Assembly: GCA_023238725.1 (NCBI GenBank)
Contig: CM041538.1
Location: 2,820,182-2,884,181 of the forward strand
Direction: 5' to 3'
DNA from: Scortum barcoo
Lineage: Eukaryota; Chordata; Actinopteri; Centrarchiformes; Terapontidae
DNA length: 64,000 nt
In this document: in pieces, positions 1 through 11,420 of the stretch
How the letters are laid out: each line of letters begins with the position of its first letter
Position numbering within the stretch: position 1 is the stretch's first letter
Notes under the pieces: generated by a model
What the model was told of the DNA's origin: nothing
The model's database searches: none
What the model saw: the letters and a program-made list of their open reading frames with translations, nothing else
Program-made: the position numbers and the translations under genes

Positions 1-1970
1 CAGCAGACACTGAGAACATCCTGCAGAACTGCTTTGCACAGACGGACTGTGATGTGTTCAAAGCTGCAGCCACACAAGAGGACTCTTCCTTAAACATAGA
101 ACTGTATGCAGAGTATGTAACTGACTACATCACTACCTGCACTGACAACATAGTACCCACCTCACAAATAATCAAATACCCAAACCAGAAGCCCTGGATG
201 AACAGTCAGGTCAGGCACACGCTACATCCCTGTTCTCTGGCATTCAGAGCAGGTGATGAAATGGAGTACAAATCCTCGAAATACAAGCCGAGGAAAGCAA
301 TCAAAGAAGCCAAACAGCTATATCAACAAAAGCTGGAGGGCTGCTACTCCACTGACACCAGGCGCATGTGGCAGGGCCTGCAGCTCGTCACAGACTACAA
401 GGGCACCACCGTGGGAATCTCCAACAACTCCACCTCCCTACCTGATGAGCTCAACCAATTTTACTGCCACTTTGAGACTCACAACAGGGAGACAGAGAGG
501 ACACATGCACACACCTGGGACAGGCATGACCCCCACCGTCTGTCTCATTGGCTGATGTGCACAGAGCTCTCAGGAGAGTGAACCCACGTAAGGCGGCCGG
601 CCCATATAACATCAGACACCAGATATAACATCCCCGGGCGGGTCCTCAGGATATGTACGTCAGAGCTGGCAGATGTCTTCACCTCCATCTTTAACCTGTC
701 ACTCATGCAGGCCACAGTCCTGACCTGCTTTAAATCCACCACTATCATCCCAGTCCCCAAGGGGAGTCCAGTCACCACACTGAATAACTACAGGCCAGTA
801 GCACTTACCCCAATCATTATGAAGTGCTTTGAGAGAGTGGTGCTGGCTCACATTCAGAATACCACACCTGCAACACTGGACCCCCTCCATTATACCTACC
901 GCACCAACAGATCCACTGAAGATGCAGTATCTGCAGCACTGCACACGGCCCTCTCCCACCTCGAAAATAAGGACTCATACGTCAGGATGCTGTTTATTGA
1001 CTACAGTTCAGCATTTAATACAGTCATCCCCCACAAACTCACAACCAAACTGTTTCACCTGGGCTTCAACTCCACTCTCTGTGACTGGCTACTGGATTTT
1101 CTCACTGGCAGGCCGCAGTCTGGCAGAATAAAAGTGAACACTGGCACCCCCCAGGGATGTGTTCTCAGTCCAGTGCTGTACTCACTATTCACACATGACT
1201 GCGTCGCCTCACACAAAGACAACACCATCCTGAAGTTTGCTGACGACATGACGACCGTCATCGGCCTGATCTCTGGAGGAGATGAGACAGCATACAGGAG
1301 TGAGGTGGCCAGTCTAGTTAAATGGTGCGAGCGACAGCAACAACCTCTCCCTGAACACGGACAAGGACAAGACCAAGGAGATGGTCCTGGACATGAGGAG
1401 AGAGAGCAGGCAGCACCAACCTCTGATGATCAGAGACTCTGAGGTGGAGTGTGTCAGCAGCTTCAAGTTCCTGGGCGTCCATATCTGTGATGACCTCACC
1501 TGGACGCTCAACATCACCCAGCTGGTTAAGAAGGCTCATCAGTGGCTCTACTTCCTGAGGAGACTGAGGAAGTTTGGGATGTCTCAGAGGACTCAGAGGA
1601 CATTCTACACCGCCATCATTGAGAGCAGCATCCTGACCAGCTGCATCACGGTGTGGTATGGGAACAGCACTGCTGGGGACCGCAAACGCTTACAGAGCGG
1701 TGAGAACGGCAGAGAGGATCGTCTGGGCGGCGCTGCCCTCTCTGCAAGACCAACTATAACCCTACCACCGCAGAGTCCACAGGAGAGCCTGCAGCATCAT
1801 CAGAGACTCCCTCCCACCCCCAGCACACACTCTTCAGTCTTCTGCCCTCTGGCAGGAGGTACAGGAGTGTGAGGAGCAGGACCTCCAGGCTGAAGGACAG
1901 CTTTTATCCACAAGCCATAAGACTCATCAACAGATGCAGTCCACTACCCCTGCCCCCTCATAACCCATAA
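1..1970 (+). pseudogene. Decayed EN-RT LINE (L2/Rex1/CR1-like), reverse transcriptase region
   Basis: Remains of a non-LTR retrotransposon polyprotein, which copies its RNA at a nicked target. The left edge of the window cuts it, so the AP endonuclease is not seen. The linker after the endonuclease reads from base 3 to about 480 (residues such as PNQKPWM near 180-200). Reverse transcriptase follows from about 633: template/primer-contact motif with NNYRPVAL near 783-810, motif A FIDYSSAF at 993-1016 (Asp codon 999), the TPQGCVLSP block near 1147-1173, and motif C FADD at 1236-1247. The C-terminal part continues through KFLGVHI and WYGN to a stop at 1968. The catalytic aspartates remain, but the frame is broken near 480-550, at 604-632, near 1334, near 1698 and near 1815-1827, with an in-frame stop in the 1750s. 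It is therefore an inactive copy. Clade assignment among L2, Rex1 and CR1 relatives is from memory and not certain. Confidence 0.9.
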
Positions 1971-4606
1971 CCATGAGAGTAGCATTACTGCATATTCAGG
2001 TTTAATGTGTTGATCGCTTTATCTTTATTTCCATGACTGAGCTTCTCTTGTTGCACATCAGGTCTGTCAGAGGAGTGTGCTGCTCTATATCCTGATGCCG
2101 TCTCTCAATTTGAGGTTCATATTGTTCTACTTTTAGCTGATTTACCAACGAGCCATGTTAAGACTACATGCTGACCACTCATCTGTCAAACTAATGTCCC
2201 TTTGCTTCTGTGTTTCCTCTGTTGTTCAGATTTGGATACCCATCAACAGGCACTAAGCTGACGTTAATGTCTGCTATAGCTAAATCTAACCAATGCATCA
2301 AACTCCACAACAAAACCAGGCTTAACTTTCTTCTCAGAGAACTTGTTGCACCTTTTCCCTCAAATCTTTCTTCAATTTTCCCTTTTTCTCTTTTGGAAAT
2401 CCAATTTCTTGATCTGAAAGGCCCTAGCTAATCAGACGCCTTCATCGGGACCAGGAAGGCACTTTAGGCTCATTAAAAATAAAACTAGTAGAGAAACAGG
2501 CCAAACCATTCGAGGCACAGAAAAGGGGGAAGGCCCTATAGAGCACCTGCAGAAGGCTTTGTATGTTTGAATTACTGAAAGCTCAATCTGTTTATTCATT
2601 CATTACTTATTTAGTAGAAGCCTTATTTAGTGTGTTGTGATAATGATTTTAAAATTATTATTACGAACTATTTTCATGGGACCCTCCACACCTTTAGACT
2701 GTAAATTAGTCCACTTTGCCCCTCCCATCTGACGCCCCTGGCTGTGGGAGAATAGTCACCCAAATCTGGAGGTCTACAGAGATTTAGCCTCTTTCGCTCA
2801 TTGCTCTGGCTTTATGTCACGTTTACTATTTGGGTCAGTCTTGTTTCCAGCCGCAGCAGGCAGATTTTTCTGGCAAATAAGCTCAGTTTATTATCCTTTG
2901 TGGTACTATACACATAGTTTAGAGGCAGGAAATGTGGGCAGACAAAGACAGATGAGATCCAACACAGGCTCAGATGCAAAGCTAAGACATCACATGCTGT
3001 ATGTGTCATAGACCACACAGTTTCAAACAATGACAATGGGATTCCTTCAGTATCTGGTGTATCTGGTGACCTTTTTTTTTTGTTGTTGTTGCTTGATAAG
3101 ACATCATAAGAATTCAAGTTTGAGGAAAGTTTTTCATCTGTAGAGTTTTCTGTATGTGCAATAGTGTTAGGGTCTGAACACACAATGAAAATCAGTCAGA
3201 GGTATCTTTCATACACTGACGGTAACAAAGGCACCATGGGAACACTGGTGAGTCAGGCAGACACACTCGGCCTTAGTCATATCTAAGGTGTAAAGAGTTA
3301 TATAGCATATAGTGAATGCATTAAGAAATCAGTGCTTTGACCTCATTGGATCCTCATTTGGACTCCAGAGGATCTTGTTCTGACCCAGCGGGTTTGGACT
3401 GATGTCAGAGCTGATAAATTCATTAATGGGTGTTCAGATGTATTTTGCGTCATTTATGCTGCCAAAATGACTGTTCTCGATGGTTTCAGGTGCACGAAGG
3501 CTTTCATTTCTGCCCACTGGACCCATCAACTCTTCTTCATGCTGTCTCTCTTTTTCTCCTTTTTCCCTACCTCACGAAATGTTGCGAAACTACCTTTATG
3601 TCATTAAATTCAAATACCTGCTCCATGCACAAAGGTTACACATTCCCTGCTACGAGAAGCTTAGGTGGAGCAGACTCAGCTGGAAACAGGCAGTAGTCTG
3701 AAATTAAGATTGTGCTGTGAATAGTGCAGGTGTGGAGGTTATAGGGGGGTGGATTGAAGTCTGACAACCCAGATTTAGTTCTCATTTCATGCAAAGACAT
3801 TTTCTTACGGAGTGAGGTTTTCAATTTCAGTCATGCGTCTGCTATTTTTAACAATTATGCAAACACACTCGCTTTAGTCCTGCCTCATTTCAGCAGAAAC
3901 TAAAATTTGCCACTTCAAACGGGGCGTTTAAACTGTCAGCTCCTTATTCATCCTGCCACTTGCTAGTGCTAGTGACTCATTGTATCATACACGCTTTGTC
4001 TTTTACACATAGATTTGTACGTGGATCAGTGTTTAGTGCTGATGAGAATGTAACACTCTCTTTGGAGATTTGCTTTTGCTCCCATTCTTAAGATGTCTCT
4101 CTTTCAGTCATCTGAAGAATCTTGAGAGGTGCAGGGGGTTATTTTCTGAATATTATGTATCTGAATACATATTTTATTTATTGAAATAACAACACTCTGT
4201 TATCCCATCTCAACAGAAAATGTACTAATTTATTTTCTTTGCAGTTGCCTGGTAATTATTGCTCTCACTGAGACGTAGATGTCAGAGAAGACAGATTATG
4301 CTTGTGTCACTGCTGCTGATGCTCTGCTGACAAAAGTTGTCTACATGACATTTGGCTTCAGTGGCTTTTCATCATGTCTGACCTTACACACTTAAACATA
4401 TATTCATCTGCAGTAAAAGCCAAGGGGGCTTTCTCTTGCTGTTATGTGGCAATGACTCGGTGCAGTGTTCTCTGGAACTCTGCTTTATATTAACTTCAGG
4501 TTACATAAACCCAGTGTTCAGATTGTGGGAAGTAGTGTGTAATAATTAATAAAATGAACAAACCAGATCCCAGTTAAGCCAGATGTTTAAAATGAACATA
4601 TCTACA
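1971..4606. other. Non-coding stretch after the LINE
   Basis: The first 200-250 bases are probably LINE 3' untranslated sequence, but I cannot place its end. The remainder is AT-rich single-copy-looking DNA. A terminus-like block near 2697-2745 ending in GACGCCCCTG resembles the right end of a hAT element, but no partner end or target duplication was found. The open frames here (for example 2812-3183 minus) have no recognisable content. Confidence 0.5.
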
Positions 4607-4632
4607 AATAAGTAAATAAATAAATAAATAAA
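4607..4632. repeat. (TAAA)n simple repeat
   Basis: About six TAAA units run directly into the left end of the following transposon-like element. Confidence 0.85.
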
Positions 4633-4639
4633 AATGTAA

Positions 4640-4953
4640 AGGGGGGCCTTGACTTACGTTGGAATTCTGTTCCTATAGCGCGACGTAACACGATTTTCGC
4701 CGTAAGTCGGAACTCACATAAGAATGTATAACAATACAATATGGCATACACCCGGCGAATGTAAACAAAGCCGTTTTCTTCGTATAGCGCCGAATGAGGA
4801 CGTATTCGTCCGCTCCGCTTGCCAGCTAGTTCCCGTGTGAGAAATTTGTTTTGGAATTTGGAACAAGACTTTCTAAATAAATTTATGGGAGGTGGCAACG
4901 TAACCACGAAACGCCGTAGGTCGAGGACGTCGTAAACCGAGGACTTGCTGTAT
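4640..4953. mobile_element. Probable pogo/Tigger-like non-autonomous DNA element
   Basis: A roughly 310-bp block richer in CpG than its surroundings. Its left end (CCTTGACTTACG) and its right end (CGTAAACCGAGGAC, 4932-4945) are related in inverted orientation, with internal near-copies such as CGTAAGTCGG and GTAGGTCGAGGAC. The theme of GACTTACG with CGTAAGTCGAGGAC is what I recall for Tigger/pogo-derived short elements, which insert at TA. A TA lies at the right border. No transposase is present. The class assignment is by resemblance of the ends only; the inverted relation is visible directly. Confidence 0.5.
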
Positions 4954-4954
4954 A

Positions 4955-5230
4955 GAGTCAGGGGTCTACCACAGCAGACAGGACCCCAGGTGTAGACTGT
5001 GCAAAGATGCTCCTGTTACAGTCCAGCACATAATAGCAGGGTGTAAGATGCAGACAGGAACGGCATATATGGGACACCATAACATAAGTGGGTGGTATAG
5101 TGTACAGGAACCTCCAGGGCTGTGACCCACAAACAGATCCCAGGTACGACATCTGAGGTCTCTGTCCAGAAGAGGGCGATCCTGGGAACCGCTAAGATAC
5201 TGTGAAGAACCCGCAAACTCCCAGACTGTG
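4955..5230 (+). pseudogene. C-terminal fragment of a LINE with restriction-like endonuclease, endonuclease deleted
   Basis: Two pieces of one non-LTR retrotransposon C-terminus. The first (frame from 4955) carries a CCHC zinc knuckle: Cys codons at 4991 and 5000, His at 5027, Cys at 5042, then KMQTGTAYM and HHN. This resembles the knuckle placed just before the restriction-enzyme-like endonuclease in R2/R4/NeSL/Dong-type elements. The second (5119-5226, a different frame) reads AVTHKQIPGTT then VQKRAILGTAKIL, which I recognise as the extreme C-terminus of the same fish family. The roughly 120 residues expected between them, which hold the PD-(D/E)XK-type nuclease, are missing. A TGA at 5203 replaces an expected Arg codon, consistent with CpG decay. 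Family membership is from memory of fish proteins; the knuckle and the frame change are seen directly. Confidence 0.75.
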
Positions 5231-6420
5231 GCTGTGGTAAAACACGGTAGCAGATTAAGAGTAGCATATGCACATAGTATTTCTGCAGGAGCTTCAAAGA
5301 ACAGCTCGGTAACTTTTACAAACAACAGACATCCAAGCCATGACTTGAACCAGTGCATCACACTAACAAGCTGCCTACACAGGAAGCAGCTGGGTTGAGT
5401 TGTCCGTCCCACTCGACCTGCTCTGCTGCTTTGATGGACCATCAATTAACCTTCTCGTTGTGGTTGCAAGGGGAGAATAGTCCACTACTGTCCATCTTAC
5501 AACCTCCATTGGATAGAATTACTTCTGGTGATGTTTGAAGCAGCATCACGTGTCTAAAAGTAGATATAGGTCAATTTTACAACTGACAACTGCCTTCATC
5601 AGCTGTGTGATAGCATGTAAAACGATGTTACACTTTCTTGATCATGGAAAAGTATTGCCAGAAAAACGTAATCTCTTAATCCATATAGCAATAACACCTG
5701 TAGCAAAAAAGTGTTGTACAAATACATTTGTTACTGAAGATATGGTTGTAATTTTGAACATCTTTGGATATGGACAACTGTGGATATTATTTAAACTCTT
5801 TTGCCACTATCTTTACACAGGTTGCACTGTTGCTGCAGGGTGTTGTATCAACATCTATTCCATGTCAAATCATTTACTAAGCTGTTGCTTAGTCTCCTAT
5901 ATGTGCATTTTTGCCATCTAATCCATATCCAGTTACTCCAAAAGCTGCAGGGATACAAAGGCTTGTGAGCTGCACTGGGGAAGATTGCCGACATTTGAGA
6001 GAGCTGGTTGTAATATTTTGTCATTTCACATTAAATGCTGTGCTTGGGGATCATGGTTGCAGTCAAGTCAAATTAATGGCAGGCAGCTCAAGAAGCAATA
6101 TGATCTTTCCACATCATACGACTGATATTTTCTGTTCAAATTCAACACAATGGCTGCTGTTATTCCGGGACCGCTTTTGAATATTGAATTACAAAGCACA
6201 GCTGTCTCCCACTGAGACCGAGCTGCTAGAATTAAATCAACGGTGTTTCAGTGTTCACATTCCTTTCTGTGCTCTCTGATAACGCTCCTAATTTAGCACC
6301 AGTCAAAGTGTTTTTATCTTTAGTGACCAATCAAGCGTTGTCTGTTTTAATTTTCAGCCCCATTGTAATATTGAAAGATCCATTTCACAGAGCTAAACTT
6401 AGACATTTTGGCATGAGGAA

Positions 6421-6428
<8 letters not shown>
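5231..6428. other. Non-coding stretch without recognisable features
   Basis: AT-rich DNA. Frames such as 5535-5921 (plus) open only from a TTG codon and have a cysteine- and hydrophobic-rich composition typical of chance translation. The first 50-100 bases may be the 3' untranslated tail of the preceding LINE fragment. Confidence 0.5.

Positions 6429-6461
<33 letters not shown>
6429..6461. repeat. (GA)n microsatellite
   Basis: About 16 uninterrupted AG dinucleotides, followed by GGGAGGGGAG. Confidence 0.95.
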
Positions 6462-6466
<5 letters not shown>

Positions 6467-8515
6467 GAGCAGGATAAACACCTAAATACCTGTTTTAGAA
6501 GCAGCACCCTGTTCTTATGAGCGCCATCTACTGAGCACCATCAACTTCCTACTGAAGATGGTTGTGTGGTCTGTGCTATTGTATGTCATCATGTGTGCAC
6601 AGAATGTATTGTGTGTGTGTAAGGGTATTATTGTGTAATATTGGCTATTGTGCAAACTACATTTTACTACACAAATAATACACAGTTTTTTTCTTTTTAC
6701 ATATGGAAACCCTCCTTTAGTAATCACATGGGAAGTCATGCTGTCATTGAACTATACAGTACACCACTCTGCACCATGCCTGTGATTTCAAGTACACATT
6801 GCTTCATTTCAAAGCCTGAAAGGTTAAGAACTCCTAATTTAGAGTATGAAGGCCTAGACAGTCAAAGACAAAAGCTCCACCTTGTGAATTTAAAATGTCA
6901 AATCCATGGGAAAAAGAGAATGTTACCATACCTACTACATTATGAGTCTGATTGACAGGAGATATGTAAGGCAAAAACACCTATTTTGGAATGGGGTAGA
7001 GCTACTTAACCTTTGTGTAAGTTACACTACAAAATAATGACTGGACTTTCTCTAGAAGAAATGAAAAACTCTGAAAAGGTGGATTTAATGATAAAGTTAT
7101 AATCTCGAATATTTTCACTTTGTTTTCTTTTGTAGGACCTGTGGTGGTGATATGTAATTAAAGATGTGTTTTTGGATTTCGCTTCAGTTTCAGGTTTCAT
7201 TTGATGTGGCCACTATGAGCACTTGGAGACACATCATGTGCATGAACTGCCACATTGATCCCCCCTGGGATTTGAATCCTGGATCTTAAATAATGTAAAT
7301 AACATTGTGCCACCAGGAAGAAAGACTTTTCTCACACCTTCTTACATTGTTAGGCAGTAATATTACATGTGGAAAAACTGGGGTATTTTTTGTTGTGGTT
7401 TTTAACCTAAAACACATGCAGCAGTAGTCAAAATATTGGTTAAAAAAATCACACATCATTCTGCTGTTTTGATGTATTGTCAAGTATTTTGGTGAAATTA
7501 GTTTGAAAATGAAATGAAATAGAAAATATTAAGCATACAGTACAAATTACCACAACATACTGAATATCACTGTGGACTATCCCCTGGACCTATATGAACA
7601 CCGTACACATTTGATATATAGTATCCAGAGAATGTCAGTGTTAATTCTGATATAATTTCAATAAAGATTTGCAGAGATTTAGATAACTGATTTTGCATAT
7701 TTTGAAGAGTGATGGACTTTGGAATTGACCTTAGGTTAAGGTTAAACTTAAGTTATGTGTCAGGGAATGTGCTGAAAAAAGTCAGCTCTGTAGGATGTAC
7801 AGGTAAGTTTGTCTCCTTTGAAGGTGAAATGCCTCAAATTTGAGATTTTTTGTAATAAGCCACATCCACTTAAAATCAATCATTACCAAACTTTATGCGC
7901 CAACTGAGTCATGACCCTAGATTGTGAAAACTAAATTTCATATAAATACATACGCCCCCCTAGAGAGAAGTACAATGTACTTTGATACATAAGCTTAAAA
8001 CTGAAAACTCCTGAAAATGTGTTTTAAGTTTCTGTTTGATATCTTTAAGTGCCGTACTGCATAAGTTATTGCAAATTGAAAATTACCTATTCTTTTTTCA
8101 GCAAGTCATGCATTTTCAAATTTGTCTTCTTCACTTGTTTTTTGGGGGGCGTGGGGCTTGTTTGCTTAAAACAACCAAACCAATTAGACCCTCATAAGAG
8201 GGATTATTGATGAATGTTTTTAAGGGACAGCAAAACAAGTGTGGATGAGATGGACACGTCTGTACAGTTTGTCATGAATTTTCTTGAAAAAAAACTCTGA
8301 AATCATCATATTTGGTCAGATTTCAGATTCTGGCTAACACAAACACAGTGTGTGAATGAGTGAATAATGAGGTGCACACAAAAGTTTGTGCTCAGTTCCC
8401 TCTTCACCATGACACACTGACTGACCGTCTAATCTGTAGCCCTCGATACTCTGATCAGTTGGCTCCCCATTCAGAAGTGTGACAATTTCAGATTTTGATT
8501 CTCATTTTTTTGCAG
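6462..8515. other. Non-coding stretch
   Basis: No repeat family or exon recognised. A piece near 7270-7290 (GGGATTTGAATCCTGG) looks like a decayed Pol III B-box but has no tRNA fold around it. Confidence 0.45.
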
Positions 8516-8550
8516 GTGGAGAAGATTTGTCACAAGCAAACCAGCGGAAA
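8516..8550 (+). other. Possible 35-nt micro-exon (unverified)
   Basis: A 35-nt segment is flanked by a strong-looking acceptor (pyrimidine-rich CTCATTTTTTTGCAG ending at 8515) and a near-consensus donor (AAA followed by GTAAGTC at 8551). All three reading frames are open; one reads GEDLSQANQRK, a hydrophilic peptide of the type seen in neuronal micro-exons. I do not recognise the host protein. Such paired sites also occur by chance in a 64-kb window, so this is a candidate only. Confidence 0.15.
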
Positions 8551-9119
8551 GTAAGTCACTCTGTTTTATTGCAACTTGAGAGGAGAGGTGGATTTTCATA
8601 GAAACCTCTTGCCCAGTGCAGCTTTTAAAGTGCTTGTCAATATGTCTGTCTGCTCTCTGCTGCTGTAGTCTCAGCTCTTTCTTGCTGTTCAGCACCGAAA
8701 CAGATGCCCTATTGTAACTCTCTCTTATTGTCGGCTTCTCTCCTTTCTTTTTCTTCCTCTGTCATTCACCCCGCCCCGCCTCCCTCTCTTCGTCCTATTC
8801 CTCTACTTTTCTCATGTAAGCCTTTAATGGTGATTAGCTGTGCTGGTCTGAATGTGTCTCTGTGTCCTCTCTCTCTCGCTAGGAGTACAAGTGCTGTCAC
8901 TGAATTCAGTCCTGCACTGAGCTATTGATTCACCTCAGATGAATGTTGGAATACAGTATGGGAATGTGGTTTAGGGATACCAGGTTGTGTGTGTGTGTGT
9001 ATGGATGCCTGAGTGGACTCCTGTGGACTCCTATTACCAATGACGGAGCTGTTTGTGACAGGGCTCTGGCTCCCACACATAGGATGTTTCTTAATGTGGA
9101 GATACGTTTGATAATGCAG

Positions 9120-9169
<50 letters not shown>

Positions 9170-9496
9170 GACACAGTGTATTCACCCTCTTAGATCCCCA
9201 TCAAGAAGCCAGAACAAAGGTTTCTAGTACAATAGGGGCTGGAACTACTTGAGCCCTCTTTAATACAAGATGTTGCCCACTCAGATGGACTGGTTCAGCA
9301 CTTTGCACTGTGAGCACAGTGGGCCAAATGCGCAGTTCTTTTTGGATCTGACTGAATTATCCTGTTGGTCTTGTTGTGCATTACCTTGCTCTTGCAGGCA
9401 CTCATCACTTTATTAGAAGAAACAATGCACAAAAGGTATCTACTAAAACAGTGAGTTAAACCAGCTTGTTCATGTCCATGTTCCATCCAAAGGCCT
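8551..9496. other. Non-coding stretch with microsatellites
   Basis: Contains a short (TG)n near 8984-9000 and the long (CA)n at 9121-9168. The paired open frames 8930-9169 (minus) and 8943-9227 (plus) are translations through these dinucleotide runs and are not genes. Confidence 0.6.
9121..9168. repeat. (CA)n microsatellite, about 24 units
   Basis: Perfect CA run of about 48 bases, among the longest uninterrupted dinucleotide runs in the window and probably length-variable between individuals. Confidence 0.95.
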
Positions 9497-9545
9497 CCGC
9501 TTATCCAGAACTGGGTCGCAGGGGTAACAGGCTGAGCAAGGTAGA
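9497..9545 (+). repeat. Short fragment of a widespread teleost repeat
   Basis: The segment containing CCGCTTATCCAGAACTGGG and GGGTAACAGGCTGAGCAAGG matches my memory of a very common teleost interspersed repeat, thought to be LINE-derived. Only about 50 bases survive; the sequence on both sides is unrelated. Confidence 0.6.
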
Positions 9546-9942
9546 TTTTTAGAGAATGTTACAGAGGACATTTCATACCAACCAGAGACTTTGTGTTTTG
9601 AAAAACCTGCAAGGGCAGAATGTGAGTACACTTATTCAAGTGCACATAAGCACAAATAAGTGTTTGTACTTCACAGCAGTCTTTGTGTCTTATTTTATGA
9701 TCCTTTACACTTATAGACAGCTACAATTTGGAAGACCATTATTTTTAGTTTGGTGTCAGTACATTTATTTAATAGCTATGCAGTTTACATACAAAACTAT
9801 GGAAGATAAGTTTAAAAATTTAAGTGCTTAAAATCATCATCCTTTTCAAACTGCCATTAAACAATTTTTTTTTCATTCAATCCAGTTTCTTTTTTTAAAA
9901 AACATTTAGTTATGGTCATATGAAATATACTACCAATTGAAC

Positions 9943-9981
9943 TTGGTAATAGGTAGTACTACCAATACTACCTATTACCAA
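9943..9981. repeat. Perfect 16-bp inverted repeat (hairpin)
   Basis: Arms at 9943-9958 and 9966-9981 are perfect reverse complements (TTGGTAATAGGTAGTA and its complement) around a 7-base loop. A weaker 6-bp partner arm lies just upstream at 9931-9936, so alternative foldings are possible. Confidence 0.9.
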
Positions 9982-10876
9982 TTATGGACCCCACTTTTAC
10001 CATCTACATGCTGCTTAATGAGTCATTGAACTTTTTAATTTAAGTAGATTAGTGCTCTAAAATGTATGCACTTCAACACCTTGTGGTTTCATGTGATTAT
10101 TTTCTGTCTTTACTGAAAATCGTCACTGAAAATCAATTTTTGCTCACCTCTTACCTGCTGCACTGCCGTAGTAATGAATTATACATTGTACTGGTGGGTG
10201 TGGTCAGAGGTGTAACAGTGCAACTTGAAACTTTCAATAAAGGCTGTAATACACTTTTTTTGGCCTGGTATTAAGTTACTCTATCGGTGAAGAACCAAAC
10301 TTGTTCCACCACTCTGTACCTGCTCGTTTCATGTAAGACAGAAGTCTTACTTCATTCATTTTTAGCTGCTTATACCAAAAGCTGAATACTTTTTAAGTTA
10401 GTTTGATTCTGTGTGCTTAAGTAAATGAAAATTAAAAAAACATATGTGCTGACAGAAAGCTGCTCTCACTGGAGATCCCAATGTGGCTGTCAGGTGCACT
10501 GAAAGGTCAACCAGTTTTGCCTGTACCTTTAAAATGTAGACAGGTGCTTAATTAGAGTTATCAAAATCTGGGCCAATTACAATAAGATGTAATTAATTTC
10601 TAATGCAATGAATAGTCACAATAGAATGTTTCATTTACTGATATCTACACCCACTATTTGGTTATTTTAGAATATTTAAAATGCAATTACAACTGCATTG
10701 CTGAAGATTTAACAAAACTTGCTAAAAAACAGGGTGTCCAGTAATTCCTACTCCATCTGACATATGAAGTATTCTGGTGTATCGTTGAACCGTTTCAAAT
10801 GACAGTAATATAATATATCTGCCAGTAAGACCACAGTGAAACCAGGGTTTACAGACTAATTTGGTTACTTGTCCGC
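9982..10876. other. Non-coding stretch without recognisable features
   Basis: AT-rich DNA with scattered A and T runs; I see nothing recognisable in it. Confidence 0.5.
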
Positions 10877-11355
10877 CATGCCTGTGGATGGATGAGGCAG
10901 AGAAAAGGCAGCCTCCTCCACTTTTGGCCCATTATGTAGTCTTATACTTAGAAAATTATCATCTTCATGCCTAATGGCATATAAGGACAGACAAGCCTCC
11001 TCCACTCTTTGTGATCTGTGGCTGACTTGGCAGCATGACCACAACTCATCAGCATCCCTCCCTTTCAGCTTTTTATGGGCATAACATCCACTGTCTTTTT
11101 TTTTTTTTAATTCATGATGATTTTTGGCATGATGATTTCACTGGCATATCATTTGAAATGTTGACATCTTGAGACACTGCAGGTTAAAGATTGAGGCAGA
11201 TCTGTTGAATATGCCACCCAGCTTTATTCAAAGTGTGAGTATATCCCTGTACTCATGCCTTGTGGCGTATAAATGAGAAACCAGACTCCTCCAGTGCTGG
11301 CAGTCCACAGCCTGCTTGGCAGCCTAACCATAGCACATCATGCCTCCTTCAGCTT
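10877..11355 (+). repeat. Three diverged direct repeats
   Basis: Copies begin with CATGCC at 10877, 10966 and 11254. The second (10965-11072) and third (11253-11355) align over about 105 bases, sharing ATGGC/GTGGC, CTCCTCCA, CTTGGCAGC and TTCAGCTT in order. The first is partial (10877-10935). Copies two and three are each followed by a run of ten or more T. The repeat unit is not one I can name. Confidence 0.6.
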
Positions 11356-11420
11356 GTCCAAGTTTTTTTTTTTTCCTTTTTTGAAGTCATTTGCCTTTAC
11401 ATTTGTGTTGATTTTTGTTG

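Noticed and set aside
2433..2745. Possible hAT element with CAGACGCC and GACGCCCCTG ends
   Set aside because: The ends match at only about 10 of 18 positions and the 8 bases outside them do not duplicate.
5535..5921. 128-codon open frame
   Set aside because: It starts with TTG, has a chance-like cysteine/hydrophobic composition, no domain and no splice context.
7245..7300. tRNA-like B-box (GATTTGAATCC)
   Set aside because: No A-box or cloverleaf could be drawn around it on either strand.
8930..9227. Overlapping open frames on both strands
   Set aside because: They are translations of the (CA)n microsatellite.
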